DNA of 64,000 nucleotides, taken from the NCBI RefSeq assembly GCF_001870735.1, contig NZ_MORL01000001.1:496001-560000 (forward strand), written 5' to 3'. This stretch comes from Arsenicibacter rosenii. GTDB taxonomy: Bacteria > Bacteroidota > Bacteroidia > Cytophagales > Spirosomataceae. The notes under the pieces are model-generated. The model saw only the letters and a list, made by a program, of their open reading frames with translations. It ran no database searches and was not told the origin of the DNA. A program made the position numbers and the translations under genes. How positions within the stretch are numbered: position 1 is the first letter of the stretch; every line of letters starts with the position of its first letter. This document shows positions 8,506-17,710 of this stretch, piece by piece.

Positions 8506-9285
8506 ATGAAAACACTAGTCAGGCTACTACTCTTCTGCGGTACGGTTCAGGTTGCTATGGGGCAGCAAACGGTTGATTTCAGAGAGCTTAACCGGTATGT
8601 AAACGTGGTGCCGGGTGGCACAGAGCGCGCTTTGAAGCGGGTTGAAATACAATCGGATATCGATACAAGCTGGTCACGCTGGCAAGAACGGGGTTATAGT
8701 TTCGGATTTAATCCATCCTTAACACCCATGTACACAACAATAAACGGAATTTTGTCCACGCCGTACATGATTCAGGTGCGGGGAAATGCAGAGGAGCGTA
8801 ATAAAAAACGCTGGGGCTATCACGTTTTTGAAGGCTATGCCCGTGATGATAAATCGCGCATAACCATGCTGGTCAATAAACATACTGAGCTGGAACGTCC
8901 TGTTGCTGAACTGTATTACTACGGAACTACTTACAACCATACTGAGCAGGCCTATAACTGGTTTAGAATCGGGTCAGATGTCCGGCAGCATTCATTTCTG
9001 TTTGGCCGTGATCAGGCGGTTTTTTATGGGTCGCTGAAACTGACCAATGTGCTCACCCTCGGAGCACTCGGTAAAGAGGATCTTTCCAGTGAAAAACCGC
9101 AGGGCGATGATGAACGGAATTACAAGGAAGACGCCAGATATGTCAATTATAAAGAGCTGAAAAACAGCGGCGACGGAACCATATTTTACGATAAAGATAA
9201 CAAAATCGTGGTTATCAAGGTCGACGGTAAATGGATGAAGCTTAAGGTTGAAGAGTTGCCTGCCGGCATAAACTATACGTTTTGA
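8506..9285 (+). CDS. Secreted protein of unknown function
   Basis: A 259-residue protein that I do not recognise. The first 19 residues form a Sec signal peptide ending in AMGQ, so it is exported to the periplasm or beyond. The mature part is rich in aromatic residues and charged side chains, with a central beta-type segment (STPYMIQVRGNAEERNKKRWGYHVFEG) and a charged C-terminal third ending KLKVEELPAGINYTF. No cysteine cluster, membrane segment or known catalytic motif was found. It is a single-gene unit: a terminator precedes it and the next gene is convergent. A weak promoter-like box CATCTTTG lies at 8473-8480. Confidence 0.7.
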   Translation: MKTLVRLLLFCGTVQVAMGQQTVDFRELNRYVNVVPGGTERALKRVEIQSDIDTSWSRWQERGYSFGFNPSLTPMYTTINGILSTPYMIQVRGNAEERNKKRWGYHVFEGYARDDKSRITMLVNKHTELERPVAELYYYGTTYNHTEQAYNWFRIGSDVRQHSFLFGRDQAVFYGSLKLTNVLTLGALGKEDLSSEKPQGDDERNYKEDARYVNYKELKNSGDGTIFYDKDNKIVVIKVDGKWMKLKVEELPAGINYTF

Positions 9286-9363
9286 CCGGACTTCCAATCC
9301 GCTTCCGTAGGTGTTTTTTAATACTCCACGCAGCGCGTGGTAATGGGTTGATGATGATAACGG

Positions 9364-9403
9364 GCAGACCTCGCTGTTGGATAAACGCAACGACAAGGTC
9401 TGC
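9364..9403. terminator. Hairpin between convergent genes
   Basis: GCAGACCT (9364-9371) and AGGTCTGC (9396-9403) are perfect arms; the interior can extend the stem imperfectly around a TTG/CAA pairing. It lies between the secreted-protein gene and the convergent helicase gene and could end both transcripts, but no strong T-run follows on either strand. A small CCACGC/GCGTGG hairpin lies just upstream near 9330. Confidence 0.35.
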
Positions 9404-9413
9404 TGACAAAAAC

Positions 9414-12400
9414 TTAAACCGGAACCACTTTAGGCTGATCGGTGAGGTAAACGAGCCGACCCTCAACTTCGTTGTAGCCCATTTCGCGGTACAGATTCGT
9501 AAAATAACGCAGGTTTTGCGAGTCCTGATCGGCTATGTTCGGGGCGCTCTGAAATTGTACCAATACCAGACTGCCGTCGGGGCGGTGGACCACGCGGTGG
9601 GGGGCATTGTGTAACCGCTTGCGGTTCAGGATACTCCGGTCGGTGTCTACCCGCAGGGCAGGATCGAACAGCGAGGCGAGGTCAGGGTGGTTCACAATGG
9701 CGGTGAGCCGTTGACGGATATCGTTAGATTCCGCCGTCCGGATGAGTCCTTCGCTGATCAGCTGCCGTAGAATCGGGTCGATACCGGCCGCGCTTTTTAG
9801 CAAACTCAGAGCCGCTACTAACTTCCGGTCACGGTCGTGGGTACGCTCAAACGTACGGGTATCAAACAGCCGTTCTGCCTGCCGGCGCAACTGCATGTTC
9901 TGTGCCCGGTCACCACTCGTGACCGCTTCAATCCAGATAACAGACTCATCTTTAGGGATTTGCTTTTTCGGGAACGAGTCCGGACAAGCCGATAAGATGT
10001 ACGTTGACCTCCCTTCGGACCAGCCGCAGCCACAGGCTTTGGCTTCGTCACTTAGTAAAAAAGCATGAAGCCAGTAACTTACCGACTTCTGAGCCATCTG
10101 TTTACTAAAATCCTTTTGCTGGGCAATAACATACAACCGGTCTGTAGGGCGGGTAAAGGCCACGTATAACAGGTTCATGTTTTCCAGAAATACGCGGGTT
10201 GTCTCCTCTTCGTGCTGAGAACGAATGGATTGCGGCAACCGGGCCACGGCCTCACTACGCAGCCGCGCAGGGGCGTGTCTGAGCCGGATCACTTCGCCCG
10301 TTGGCAGGCTATGCCGCAGCGGGTCAGCCTTTAACGAGCTGAGTGCCAGCCACAAGTCCCCGCGCGGGGCAACTTCCCAGTTAGCAAACGGGATAATGAC
10401 TACCGGATATTCCAGCCCTTTCGATTTGTGAATGGTCTGAATACTAACGGCATTGGTCTGCGCCCCTTCGCCCACCGAAACCTTGTGCTGAACCGATTCC
10501 CAGTAGAGCAGAAAGTCTGCCAGGTGGCCGCTTTGCTTATGGCCGAACGTCAGTACCTCATCCAGAAAGCGGAAAAGGAACGGCGACTCCGACTCGCGGT
10601 CGTACAAACCGAAGAAATAAATCAGCTTTTCGGCCAGTTCATAGGCATTCAACTGCCGGAGTGCGTGTGGGTTAAGGGAATGCCCATGCTCGCGGAAATA
10701 CTGGTATACCATGGTATCATCATGCGATTCGGCGAGGGTGCGCAGTTCCGCCGTCTGGGTGTCGTCGGGCTGAATGCCCCGCACCACCCGGCAATACAGG
10801 TACAGCAGCTCGTACCGGAGCAGCTTCAGATCGGGCCGGATCAGTACCTGCATCAGCGTGACAATCATCCGGACACTGTCGGCATACTGTAGGGAGAGCG
10901 AATCGGCCGACACCAGCGGAATCTTCAGGGCATTCAGTTCGTTTGCCAGCGCTTTTGCCTGGTCTTTTTTGCGGCATAGAATGGCAATGTCGCCGTACTG
11001 ATAGCCGTCTGCCAGGGCCTGATTCAGGTGTTCGAGTGTTTTCGCCAGCATGACACTTGTCAGGTCGGCCGACTCGTCGCCGTCTTCCTTACTCACAAAA
11101 TCGATCTGCACATGGCCTTCCTCGCGGGCTTTGGGCGAATGCAGCTGGTGGAACAACTGCTCGCGGTCGAACACATCGGTAATTTTCTGATGATCCCCCT
11201 CAAAGCGGCGTGCCACAAACTCAAAGAGCTGGTTATTAAAGGTAACGATCGGTTTGGCACTGCGCCAGTTTGTTCCCAGAATCTCGCTGTGGAGGTTACC
11301 GTACAGGCTGTCAATGCGTTCGGCCGTGAAGGAGGCAGGGGAGTGGGCCTGTTTCAGCGAAGCGAGGTCATTGCGGTGCAGCGCCACAATCTGATCCATA
11401 TCCCCCCCGCGAAAGCGATAAATGGCCTGTTTCCCGTCGCCCACCGCCAGATTGAAATGACCGAAGCCAAGCGCGTTGTCGATAAGCGGGAGCAGGTTAG
11501 CAAACTGCAGTTTCGAGGTGTCCTGAAACTCATCGATCAGGATATGGTTGTATTTTGCCCCCAGCCGTTCGTACAGAAAGGGGACGGGCTCGGTGGCGAC
11601 AATGTTGAGAATCTTTTTGTTGAATTCCGAAATATGCACCCGTCCGTCTTTCCGGAGCAGGTCGTCGAATTCGGTACGGAGTTGTTTTAGCAAGGCAATC
11701 TTATACAGATGCGGCATAATGCCGTCGTAGAGCATGGCTAGGCTCAGGCGCTCCCCGCGGATGGTTTCAATGGCTTCAAAGCAGCGGCACAGCGCATCAG
11801 CCATGCCGTCGATCATCGACTGCACGTGCTTCGGGGCTTTTTTGGTATACCAGGCCCCTTCTTTCACCGCTTTTTCGTGATAAGAGTTCACCGGTTTGTA
11901 GGCATCTCCCTCGGCAATGGCCCTGAAATAGCCGCCAATGCCTTTACTCCCCTGCGAAAAATCGCCTTCCGACAGATGCTGTCCGGTAATGAGGGTCCAG
12001 GCCTGCCGGCCATGCGCCACAATATCGTCTTCCATTTGCTGCCGGAAGTCCAGCATTTTCCGGCGCATGGCTTTGATGGCTGACGGGGTCAGTTCCTGAA
12101 TGGCCAGAATGGCTTCGTAGAGCTGATCGGAGGTTAAATGGCGGCCAAACTCCCGCAGCAGTACGGGCAACTGATTCCAGTTTTCACCTTCGGCGGCCGT
12201 TTCGCGGTAGTATTGTGTCAGAATGTCGGTTACCTCCGACATCTCATCGGCGCCGGCCTTTTCGATCAGATTGTCGACCGCGAGGGCCAGTACCTCGTCA
12301 GTATCCATTTCTACCTCAAACGAATAGGGCAAACCCAGCTCATCGGTAAATGCGGTAACAATCCGCTGGGTAAAGCTATCAATGGTGGTTACCGAAAAAT

Positions 12401-12734
12401 TGGAGTAATCATGCAGGATGGTCCGGTAAACGCCATGGGCCCGGGTACGCAGCCGCTTTTTGGCTACCTCAAACGCATCGGTCCCCGCCTCAACACCATA
12501 AAGCTCGGTGGTCAGATCGTCGATCAGGGGAAGCTCTATGCCTTCTGCCATGTCCTGAAGCCGTTCGAGAATCCGGTTTTTCATCTCGTTGGCGGCGGCA
12601 TTGGTAAACGTAATGGCCAGAATCTGGCTGAAATAGCGTTCACTACTTTCCGGTTTAAGGGCTAATTTCAGATACTCCCGGGTAAGGGTGTACGTTTTTC
12701 CCGAACCGGCCGATGAACTATATATTTTAAACAT
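9414..12734 (-). CDS. AddA/RecB-like UvrD-family helicase with an apparently inactive C-terminal nuclease domain
   Basis: A 1106-residue superfamily 1A helicase of the kind that processes double-strand breaks in Bacteroidota. Walker A is AGSGKTYT (about residues 9-16), motif II ILIDEFQDTS, then GDGKQAIYRFRGGD, HKSKGLEYPVVIIPF and a motif VI-like YVAFTRPTDRLYVI. The C-terminal region lines up with the PD-(D/E)XK nuclease of AddA, but where active members have roughly TEREIL, RPDRVV and DYK, this protein has TDRSIL (from residue 1031), NAPHRVV (His1046) and VQFQ (1060-1062). The acidic and lysine catalytic positions therefore look replaced. The helicase parts are intact. No AddB-like partner gene is adjacent. 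Confidence 0.88.
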   Translation of the reverse strand: MFKIYSSSAGSGKTYTLTREYLKLALKPESSERYFSQILAITFTNAAANEMKNRILERLQDMAEGIELPLIDDLTTELYGVEAGTDAFEVAKKRLRTRAHGVYRTILHDYSNFSVTTIDSFTQRIVTAFTDELGLPYSFEVEMDTDEVLALAVDNLIEKAGADEMSEVTDILTQYYRETAAEGENWNQLPVLLREFGRHLTSDQLYEAILAIQELTPSAIKAMRRKMLDFRQQMEDDIVAHGRQAWTLITGQHLSEGDFSQGSKGIGGYFRAIAEGDAYKPVNSYHEKAVKEGAWYTKKAPKHVQSMIDGMADALCRCFEAIETIRGERLSLAMLYDGIMPHLYKIALLKQLRTEFDDLLRKDGRVHISEFNKKILNIVATEPVPFLYERLGAKYNHILIDEFQDTSKLQFANLLPLIDNALGFGHFNLAVGDGKQAIYRFRGGDMDQIVALHRNDLASLKQAHSPASFTAERIDSLYGNLHSEILGTNWRSAKPIVTFNNQLFEFVARRFEGDHQKITDVFDREQLFHQLHSPKAREEGHVQIDFVSKEDGDESADLTSVMLAKTLEHLNQALADGYQYGDIAILCRKKDQAKALANELNALKIPLVSADSLSLQYADSVRMIVTLMQVLIRPDLKLLRYELLYLYCRVVRGIQPDDTQTAELRTLAESHDDTMVYQYFREHGHSLNPHALRQLNAYELAEKLIYFFGLYDRESESPFLFRFLDEVLTFGHKQSGHLADFLLYWESVQHKVSVGEGAQTNAVSIQTIHKSKGLEYPVVIIPFANWEVAPRGDLWLALSSLKADPLRHSLPTGEVIRLRHAPARLRSEAVARLPQSIRSQHEEETTRVFLENMNLLYVAFTRPTDRLYVIAQQKDFSKQMAQKSVSYWLHAFLLSDEAKACGCGWSEGRSTYILSACPDSFPKKQIPKDESVIWIEAVTSGDRAQNMQLRRQAERLFDTRTFERTHDRDRKLVAALSLLKSAAGIDPILRQLISEGLIRTAESNDIRQRLTAIVNHPDLASLFDPALRVDTDRSILNRKRLHNAPHRVVHRPDGSLVLVQFQSAPNIADQDSQNLRYFTNLYREMGYNEVEGRLVYLTDQPKVVPV

Positions 12735-12826
12735 AGGGTTACAATACTTCGGCGGATTGTTGGCCAGTAAACAGGTGTTGAGCCGTATAAAGTTCGTATA
12801 TTTCCCGCTCTTATTGATAAACGTTT

Positions 12827-15800
12827 ATGAGACTTGCATCGTCTAACTGGCTCCATCTGGGGTCGGCCCTGATCATTGGTGTGGGGGTGATACTGGGAAC
12901 TATGTTCTTCCGGACGATTAACCGCCAGATTGATGAAGCCGCATGGGTCCGGGAAAAGCACCAGACCATCAATCAGTTGCTGATAATCGAAAAACTGCTG
13001 GTGGATATGGAGACCGGTCAGCGGGCCTTTCGCCTGACTAATCAGAAACGGTTTCTGCTGCCTTATAATCAGGCCTTGCCTCAGGTGGAAATTTCCCTTA
13101 AAAAAGCCGCCGATCTGACCAAAGACGATACGCAGCAGATTGATCGCTTTGAGCGGGTCCGGTTACAGATCGGCCATCTGATCCAGTTCTGGAGTGAACA
13201 GAGTGAGCATAATCAGAGTGAGGTGGCCGGAAATCCGGTACAGCTTACCCTGCAGGAAAAAAAGCAGATGGATGAGGTCCGGCTTGGGCTGTCGCAACTG
13301 CTTCGGGTGGAGCAGCAGGCGCTGGATGACAACGAAAAACAAACCGCCGAATGGGTCGATTCCATGACCTTTAACAGCGTGCTGGGGACGGCATTGCTGT
13401 TTCTGGTGGCCGCCGTCATCACCTACTTCTACTTCCTTGAATTCAAAAAACAGAAAGAGATCGAAGATAAATTGCAGCACTCGGTCGATGAGCTGGAAAC
13501 GTTTAATCAGGAAACCCGCGAACGCAACTGGTATCTGACCGGTGTGGCTACCCTGAATGATGCGCTTCAGAATCTGAACGAACTCGAATCGGTCAGTAAG
13601 GAAGCCCTCAATGTGCTGGTACAGTATCTGAAGGTACCGGTCGCCGCCTTCTATTGTTTCGATGAAGATCATCAGTTGCTGGAATTAAATGCGGCGGTAG
13701 CGCTGCCGGCATCGGCGCCGGGCGCCTTTAGGTTAGGGGAAGGCCTGGTCGGACAAGCCGCAAAAAGCAAACAGATTCAGATTACAGACCAGGTGCCGGG
13801 CGGGTTCTGGACCATCCGGTCGGCGAGCGGACAACATGTGCCTAAGCAGGTGGTCTGTATTCCGCTCTGGAACGGTAAGGAACTGAAAGGCGTGATTGAG
13901 TTCGGTACATTTGACCCCTTAACGCCGCAGGCGATGACGCTCCTGAAAGGAATTGCCAAAGACATTGCCGTCGCGATCAGCGCCGTACAGTCGCGCCGGA
14001 AAATCATGAGCCTTCTGGAACAGGTACAGCTCCAGAAGGAGGTGCTCGAAAACCAGCAGGATGAACTCCGGCAGACCAACGAAGAACTGACCCGGCAGAC
14101 CGAAAGTCTGCAGGCGTCTGAAGAAGAACTGCGGGTACAGGAAGAGGAACTGCGGCAGATCAATACCGAACTGGAAGAACGGAACGCGGCCATGGAACTG
14201 ACACGGCAGGCACTTGCGGTGAAGGCTAAAGAGCTGGAAATCACGGGTAAATATAAATCGGAGTTTCTGGCTAATATGTCGCATGAACTCCGGACGCCGC
14301 TCAACAGCGTACTGATACTGGCTGGTTTGTTGTCAGAGAACAAAAACAAAAATCTGACCGACAAACAGGTCGAATACGCGCATGTGATTCAGAAATCAGG
14401 GTCCGATCTGTTGAAACTCATCAACGATATTCTCGACCTGTCGAAGATCGAAGCCGGTAAAATCGACTTCCAGTTTGAGGACGTTGCTACCGACAGCATA
14501 CTGCGGGATCTGAACCAGCTTTTCAAAGTAGTGGCAGACGAAAAAGGGGTTTCGCTGCTGATGGATGTAAAAAAATCGGTTCCTGCCACCCTGCATACCG
14601 ACAAGCAGCGTCTGGAGCAGGTTATTCAGAACCTGCTGTCGAATGCCCTGAAGTTTACCCCGAAAGGCGGGACGGTGAGCCTGACGTTTGATGTGAGCGA
14701 TCAGCTGAGCGGCTTTACCAATGAATCCCTGTCGATGGCCAGCCAGGTGCTCCGGATCGCCGTGACGGATACGGGCATTGGTATTCCGCCGGAAAAACAG
14801 CAGCTTATCTTTGAAGCCTTCCAGCAGGCCGACGGTTCGACCAACCGCAAATTTGGCGGAACCGGCCTTGGCCTCTCCATTGTAAAAGAGCTGGTCCGGC
14901 GTCTGGGCGGAGAGGTTAGTCTGCAAAGTGAAGCAGGTAAAGGAAGTACGTTTACAATATATTTACCACAATCAGCGGGAGAGCCAACAGAACCGGCAAC
15001 CGTAACCGAAAAGCCGGCCACGTTTACCATAATTAATCCGCCGAAAAGCATCGCCAGAGGCAGCGAAGACGGAGTAGAAGACGACCGGAATACCGTTCAT
15101 GAAGGCGATCGGCTTGTGCTGATCATCGAAGATGATCCGGTATTTGCCCGTATCGTACGGGATGTTGCCAGGGCCCGGCAGTACAAGGCACTGGTGGCGT
15201 TGCAGGGGGATGAGGGCATGGAACTGGCCCGGCATTATAAGCCCTCAGCCATCATTCTCGACATGAAACTGCCTGTGGTCGACGGCTGGAGCATTCTGAG
15301 CTGGCTGAAAAGTGACCCCCGGCTGAAATCCATTCCGGTTCATGTTATTTCCGGAGCGGATGAAGTGCGGTTGTCTGAGAACGGTTTACAGGCTTACCTA
15401 CAGAAGCCGGTTACCAAGCAGGATCTGGACAATGTATTTGCGCTGCTGGATACCCAGCTGGATGGTAAACCCAAAAAGGTACTCGTCTGGTCATCGCAGG
15501 AAATCGTACCGGGAGCCCTGTCTGCCTTTATCCGGCAGCGGTATGGCGAACTCGTATGCGATTACACAACAACGCTGGCCAATACCTTGCAGCAACTGGA
15601 TGAAAAACAGTATGATTGTCTGCTGGTTGATATCCGTGGGAATCTCCGGACCGGAATAAGTGAACTTGAGCAGATAAATCTGCGGGTGAAAGCTACCAAT
15701 CTGCCCGTAATCTGCTATATTAATGAGGATCTTGCATCGACAGACGAGCGCCAGCTGAAGCGGTTAACCAGTGCGGTGATACGGGAATCGGCGCAGTCGG

Positions 15801-16276
15801 CCGAACGGCTTATGGATGAGCTGGAACTGTTTCTGTTTAAGGTCCGTGAAGAAAAACACGAACCATTACCACAGGCCGGACCTCTGGCGGGTGCCGGTAC
15901 GCTGAAGGGCAGGAAAGTATTACTGGTTGACGATGATATGCGTAATGTGTTTGCCCTGAGCACGTTACTCGATGAACAGCAAATGGACGTTGTTACGGCT
16001 GATAATGGCCGGGAGGCACTGGATATGTTAGAGGAACATGCTGATGTAGACATTGTTCTTATGGATATTATGATGCCCGAAATGGACGGCTATGAGGCCA
16101 CCCGCCGGATACGGCAGGATCTGGGCCGGGGTACCTTGCCGATCATAGCCCTGACGGCCAAGGCCATGCCCGGCGACCGTGAAAAAGTGATCGAGGCCGG
16201 CGCGTCAGATTATATTACTAAACCCGTAGATAGTACCAGGCTTTTCTCGCTGATGCGGATCTGGCTGTCCCGATGA
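12827..16276 (+). CDS. Hybrid sensor histidine kinase: CHASE3-GAF-HisKA-HATPase with three receiver-like domains
   Basis: A 1149-residue inner-membrane kinase. Order: TM helix (about 10-28), periplasmic CHASE3 domain (about 40-180; ETGQRAFRLT), second TM (about 185-205), GAF (about 240-390), long coiled coil (395-470), HisKA with MSHELRTPLN (His486), HATPase with DTGIGIPPEKQQ and GGTGLGLSIVKEL, then receivers. Receiver 1 has Asp812 (ILDMKLP); the second has Asp935 (LLVDIRG) but lacks the acidic pocket (VLVWSSQ), so it looks degenerate; the third is canonical with Asp1080 (LMDIMMP). CHASE3 senses unknown extracellular cues. The gene heads a run of four signalling genes with gaps or overlaps of a few bases. 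It is divergent from the helicase gene. Confidence 0.93.
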   Translation: MRLASSNWLHLGSALIIGVGVILGTMFFRTINRQIDEAAWVREKHQTINQLLIIEKLLVDMETGQRAFRLTNQKRFLLPYNQALPQVEISLKKAADLTKDDTQQIDRFERVRLQIGHLIQFWSEQSEHNQSEVAGNPVQLTLQEKKQMDEVRLGLSQLLRVEQQALDDNEKQTAEWVDSMTFNSVLGTALLFLVAAVITYFYFLEFKKQKEIEDKLQHSVDELETFNQETRERNWYLTGVATLNDALQNLNELESVSKEALNVLVQYLKVPVAAFYCFDEDHQLLELNAAVALPASAPGAFRLGEGLVGQAAKSKQIQITDQVPGGFWTIRSASGQHVPKQVVCIPLWNGKELKGVIEFGTFDPLTPQAMTLLKGIAKDIAVAISAVQSRRKIMSLLEQVQLQKEVLENQQDELRQTNEELTRQTESLQASEEELRVQEEELRQINTELEERNAAMELTRQALAVKAKELEITGKYKSEFLANMSHELRTPLNSVLILAGLLSENKNKNLTDKQVEYAHVIQKSGSDLLKLINDILDLSKIEAGKIDFQFEDVATDSILRDLNQLFKVVADEKGVSLLMDVKKSVPATLHTDKQRLEQVIQNLLSNALKFTPKGGTVSLTFDVSDQLSGFTNESLSMASQVLRIAVTDTGIGIPPEKQQLIFEAFQQADGSTNRKFGGTGLGLSIVKELVRRLGGEVSLQSEAGKGSTFTIYLPQSAGEPTEPATVTEKPATFTIINPPKSIARGSEDGVEDDRNTVHEGDRLVLIIEDDPVFARIVRDVARARQYKALVALQGDEGMELARHYKPSAIILDMKLPVVDGWSILSWLKSDPRLKSIPVHVISGADEVRLSENGLQAYLQKPVTKQDLDNVFALLDTQLDGKPKKVLVWSSQEIVPGALSAFIRQRYGELVCDYTTTLANTLQQLDEKQYDCLLVDIRGNLRTGISELEQINLRVKATNLPVICYINEDLASTDERQLKRLTSAVIRESAQSAERLMDELELFLFKVREEKHEPLPQAGPLAGAGTLKGRKVLLVDDDMRNVFALSTLLDEQQMDVVTADNGREALDMLEEHADVDIVLMDIMMPEMDGYEATRRIRQDLGRGTLPIIALTAKAMPGDREKVIEAGASDYITKPVDSTRLFSLMRIWLSR

Positions 16277-16279
16277 GAT

Positions 16280-17119
16280 ATGTTACAACCACCCCATCCG
16301 CATATACAGTTAACAAACGACGAACTCGATGCGATAATTGATCTGATCTGGAAGCAGTACGGCTATGATTTCAGTCATTATGCGCGGGCATCCCTGATGC
16401 GGCGTGTCACACGTTGTATGCTGAATGCCGGTTTCCGGACCGGTTACGAGCTGAAATACCATCTGACCAACGACCGGAATTTCTTTTACTGGTTTTTGCA
16501 GACGCTGACTGTCAACGTAACCGAAATGTTCCGGGACCCGGTAGTGTATCGGGAATTGCGGGAGAAAGTGCTGCCTAAACTGGCCTCTTACCCCGTTATT
16601 AAAGTCTGGCATGCCGGCTGTGCTACCGGAGAAGAAGTCTTTTCGATGGCCATTCTGTTGCACGAGGCGGGATTACTGAACCGGGCACGCCTTTATGCCA
16701 CCGACATCAATCCGGCTAATCTGGAGCAGGCCAGGAAAGGCATGGTACCGGTACACCCTATGAAAGAATATGCACATAACTACCAGCAGGCGGGCGGGCG
16801 ACGGGACTTTACGGGATACTTTACCTTTTTTAACGAAGGGGCGGAGATAAAACCTGAATTGCGGAAAGACATTATTTTCGCCCAGCACAATCTGGTTAGT
16901 GATCAGGTTTTTAACGAGTTCCAGCTCATTATTTGCAGAAATGTGATGATTTATTTTGACAAAGTGCTGCAAAATCGTGTTACTACGTTGTTCTATGATA
17001 GTCTGTCCCCGCTGGGGTATCTGATGATCGGAATGAAAGAATCGCTTCTTTTCACGAATGTCAGTCCGCATTTTGAGGAAACAAGCGCTGGTTTACGCAT
17101 TTATCGCCGGAAAAAATGA
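16280..17119 (+). CDS. cheR: CheR-type SAM-dependent methyltransferase
   Basis: A 279-residue protein with the CheR layout: an N-terminal helical domain (about 10-75) and a Rossmann SAM-binding domain with VWHAGCATGEEVFSMAI, a YATDINPANLEQA acidic loop, and IICRNVMIYFD near the active site. CheR methylates glutamates on chemoreceptors. No receptor gene or chemotaxis kinase is in the window, so the substrate may be a coiled-coil region of the neighbouring hybrid kinase; that is a guess based on similar CheB/CheR-kinase groupings in Bacteroidota. It starts 3 bp after the kinase gene and overlaps cheB by ATGA. Confidence 0.9.
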   Translation: MLQPPHPHIQLTNDELDAIIDLIWKQYGYDFSHYARASLMRRVTRCMLNAGFRTGYELKYHLTNDRNFFYWFLQTLTVNVTEMFRDPVVYRELREKVLPKLASYPVIKVWHAGCATGEEVFSMAILLHEAGLLNRARLYATDINPANLEQARKGMVPVHPMKEYAHNYQQAGGRRDFTGYFTFFNEGAEIKPELRKDIIFAQHNLVSDQVFNEFQLIICRNVMIYFDKVLQNRVTTLFYDSLSPLGYLMIGMKESLLFTNVSPHFEETSAGLRIYRRKK

Positions 17120-17700
17120 GCTTACTTACCGGAAAACAGATCAATGTGCTGGCTATCGGCGGTTCTGCCGGTAGCATTCCGGTATTAATCAGCCTGCTTA
17201 AATCTATATCTAAGCCGGTTCCGTATACAGTTATTATAGTTATTCATCGATTGAAAAACGTTCATAGCGAGCTTTCCTTATTACTTTCGGGTGGGTTAGG
17301 GTATCTACAGGTAATCGAACCGGATGATAAGATGCCGGTTGAACCGGATCGACTGTACCTGGCCCCTCAGAATTACCACCTGCTGATTGAAGCCGACCTT
17401 ACGTTCAGCCTTGATTATTCTGAACCGGTTTTGTTTAGCCGGCCATCTATTGACGTTACCTTTGAGAGTGTGGCGCAGGTGTTTGGTCAGGGAGCCGTTG
17501 CCATTTTGCTGAGCGGTGCCAACGAAGACGGAGCCAGGGGAATCAGAAGCATTATCGAAGAAGGAGGAACGGCCATTATACAGGCCCCGCACACCGCCGC
17601 TTATCAATCCATGCCGCTAGCCGCTATCCGGCTAAATCAAGAAGCCAATGTATTGCAACCAGAAGAAATGATTGAGCAGTTACGACGCTCAACCGGGTAA
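17116..17700 (+). CDS. cheB: Stand-alone CheB methylesterase domain
   Basis: A 194-residue CheB catalytic domain without the usual N-terminal receiver. The triad is visible: Ser17 in IGGSAGS, His44 in IVIHRLK and Asp138 in SGANEDGARG. CheB hydrolyses glutamyl methyl esters or deamidates glutamine, opposing CheR. Missing the receiver means it would not be controlled by its own phosphorylation; regulation may come through a partner. The start overlaps the cheR stop (ATGA). Confidence 0.9.
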   Translation: MSLLTGKQINVLAIGGSAGSIPVLISLLKSISKPVPYTVIIVIHRLKNVHSELSLLLSGGLGYLQVIEPDDKMPVEPDRLYLAPQNYHLLIEADLTFSLDYSEPVLFSRPSIDVTFESVAQVFGQGAVAILLSGANEDGARGIRSIIEEGGTAIIQAPHTAAYQSMPLAAIRLNQEANVLQPEEMIEQLRRSTG

Positions 17701-17710
17701 AATTGCGTTT

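Noticed and set aside
12797-12804. Promoter TATATTTC for the hybrid kinase
   Set aside because: The last base does not fit and the nearest TTG is only 16 bp away, so support is too weak.
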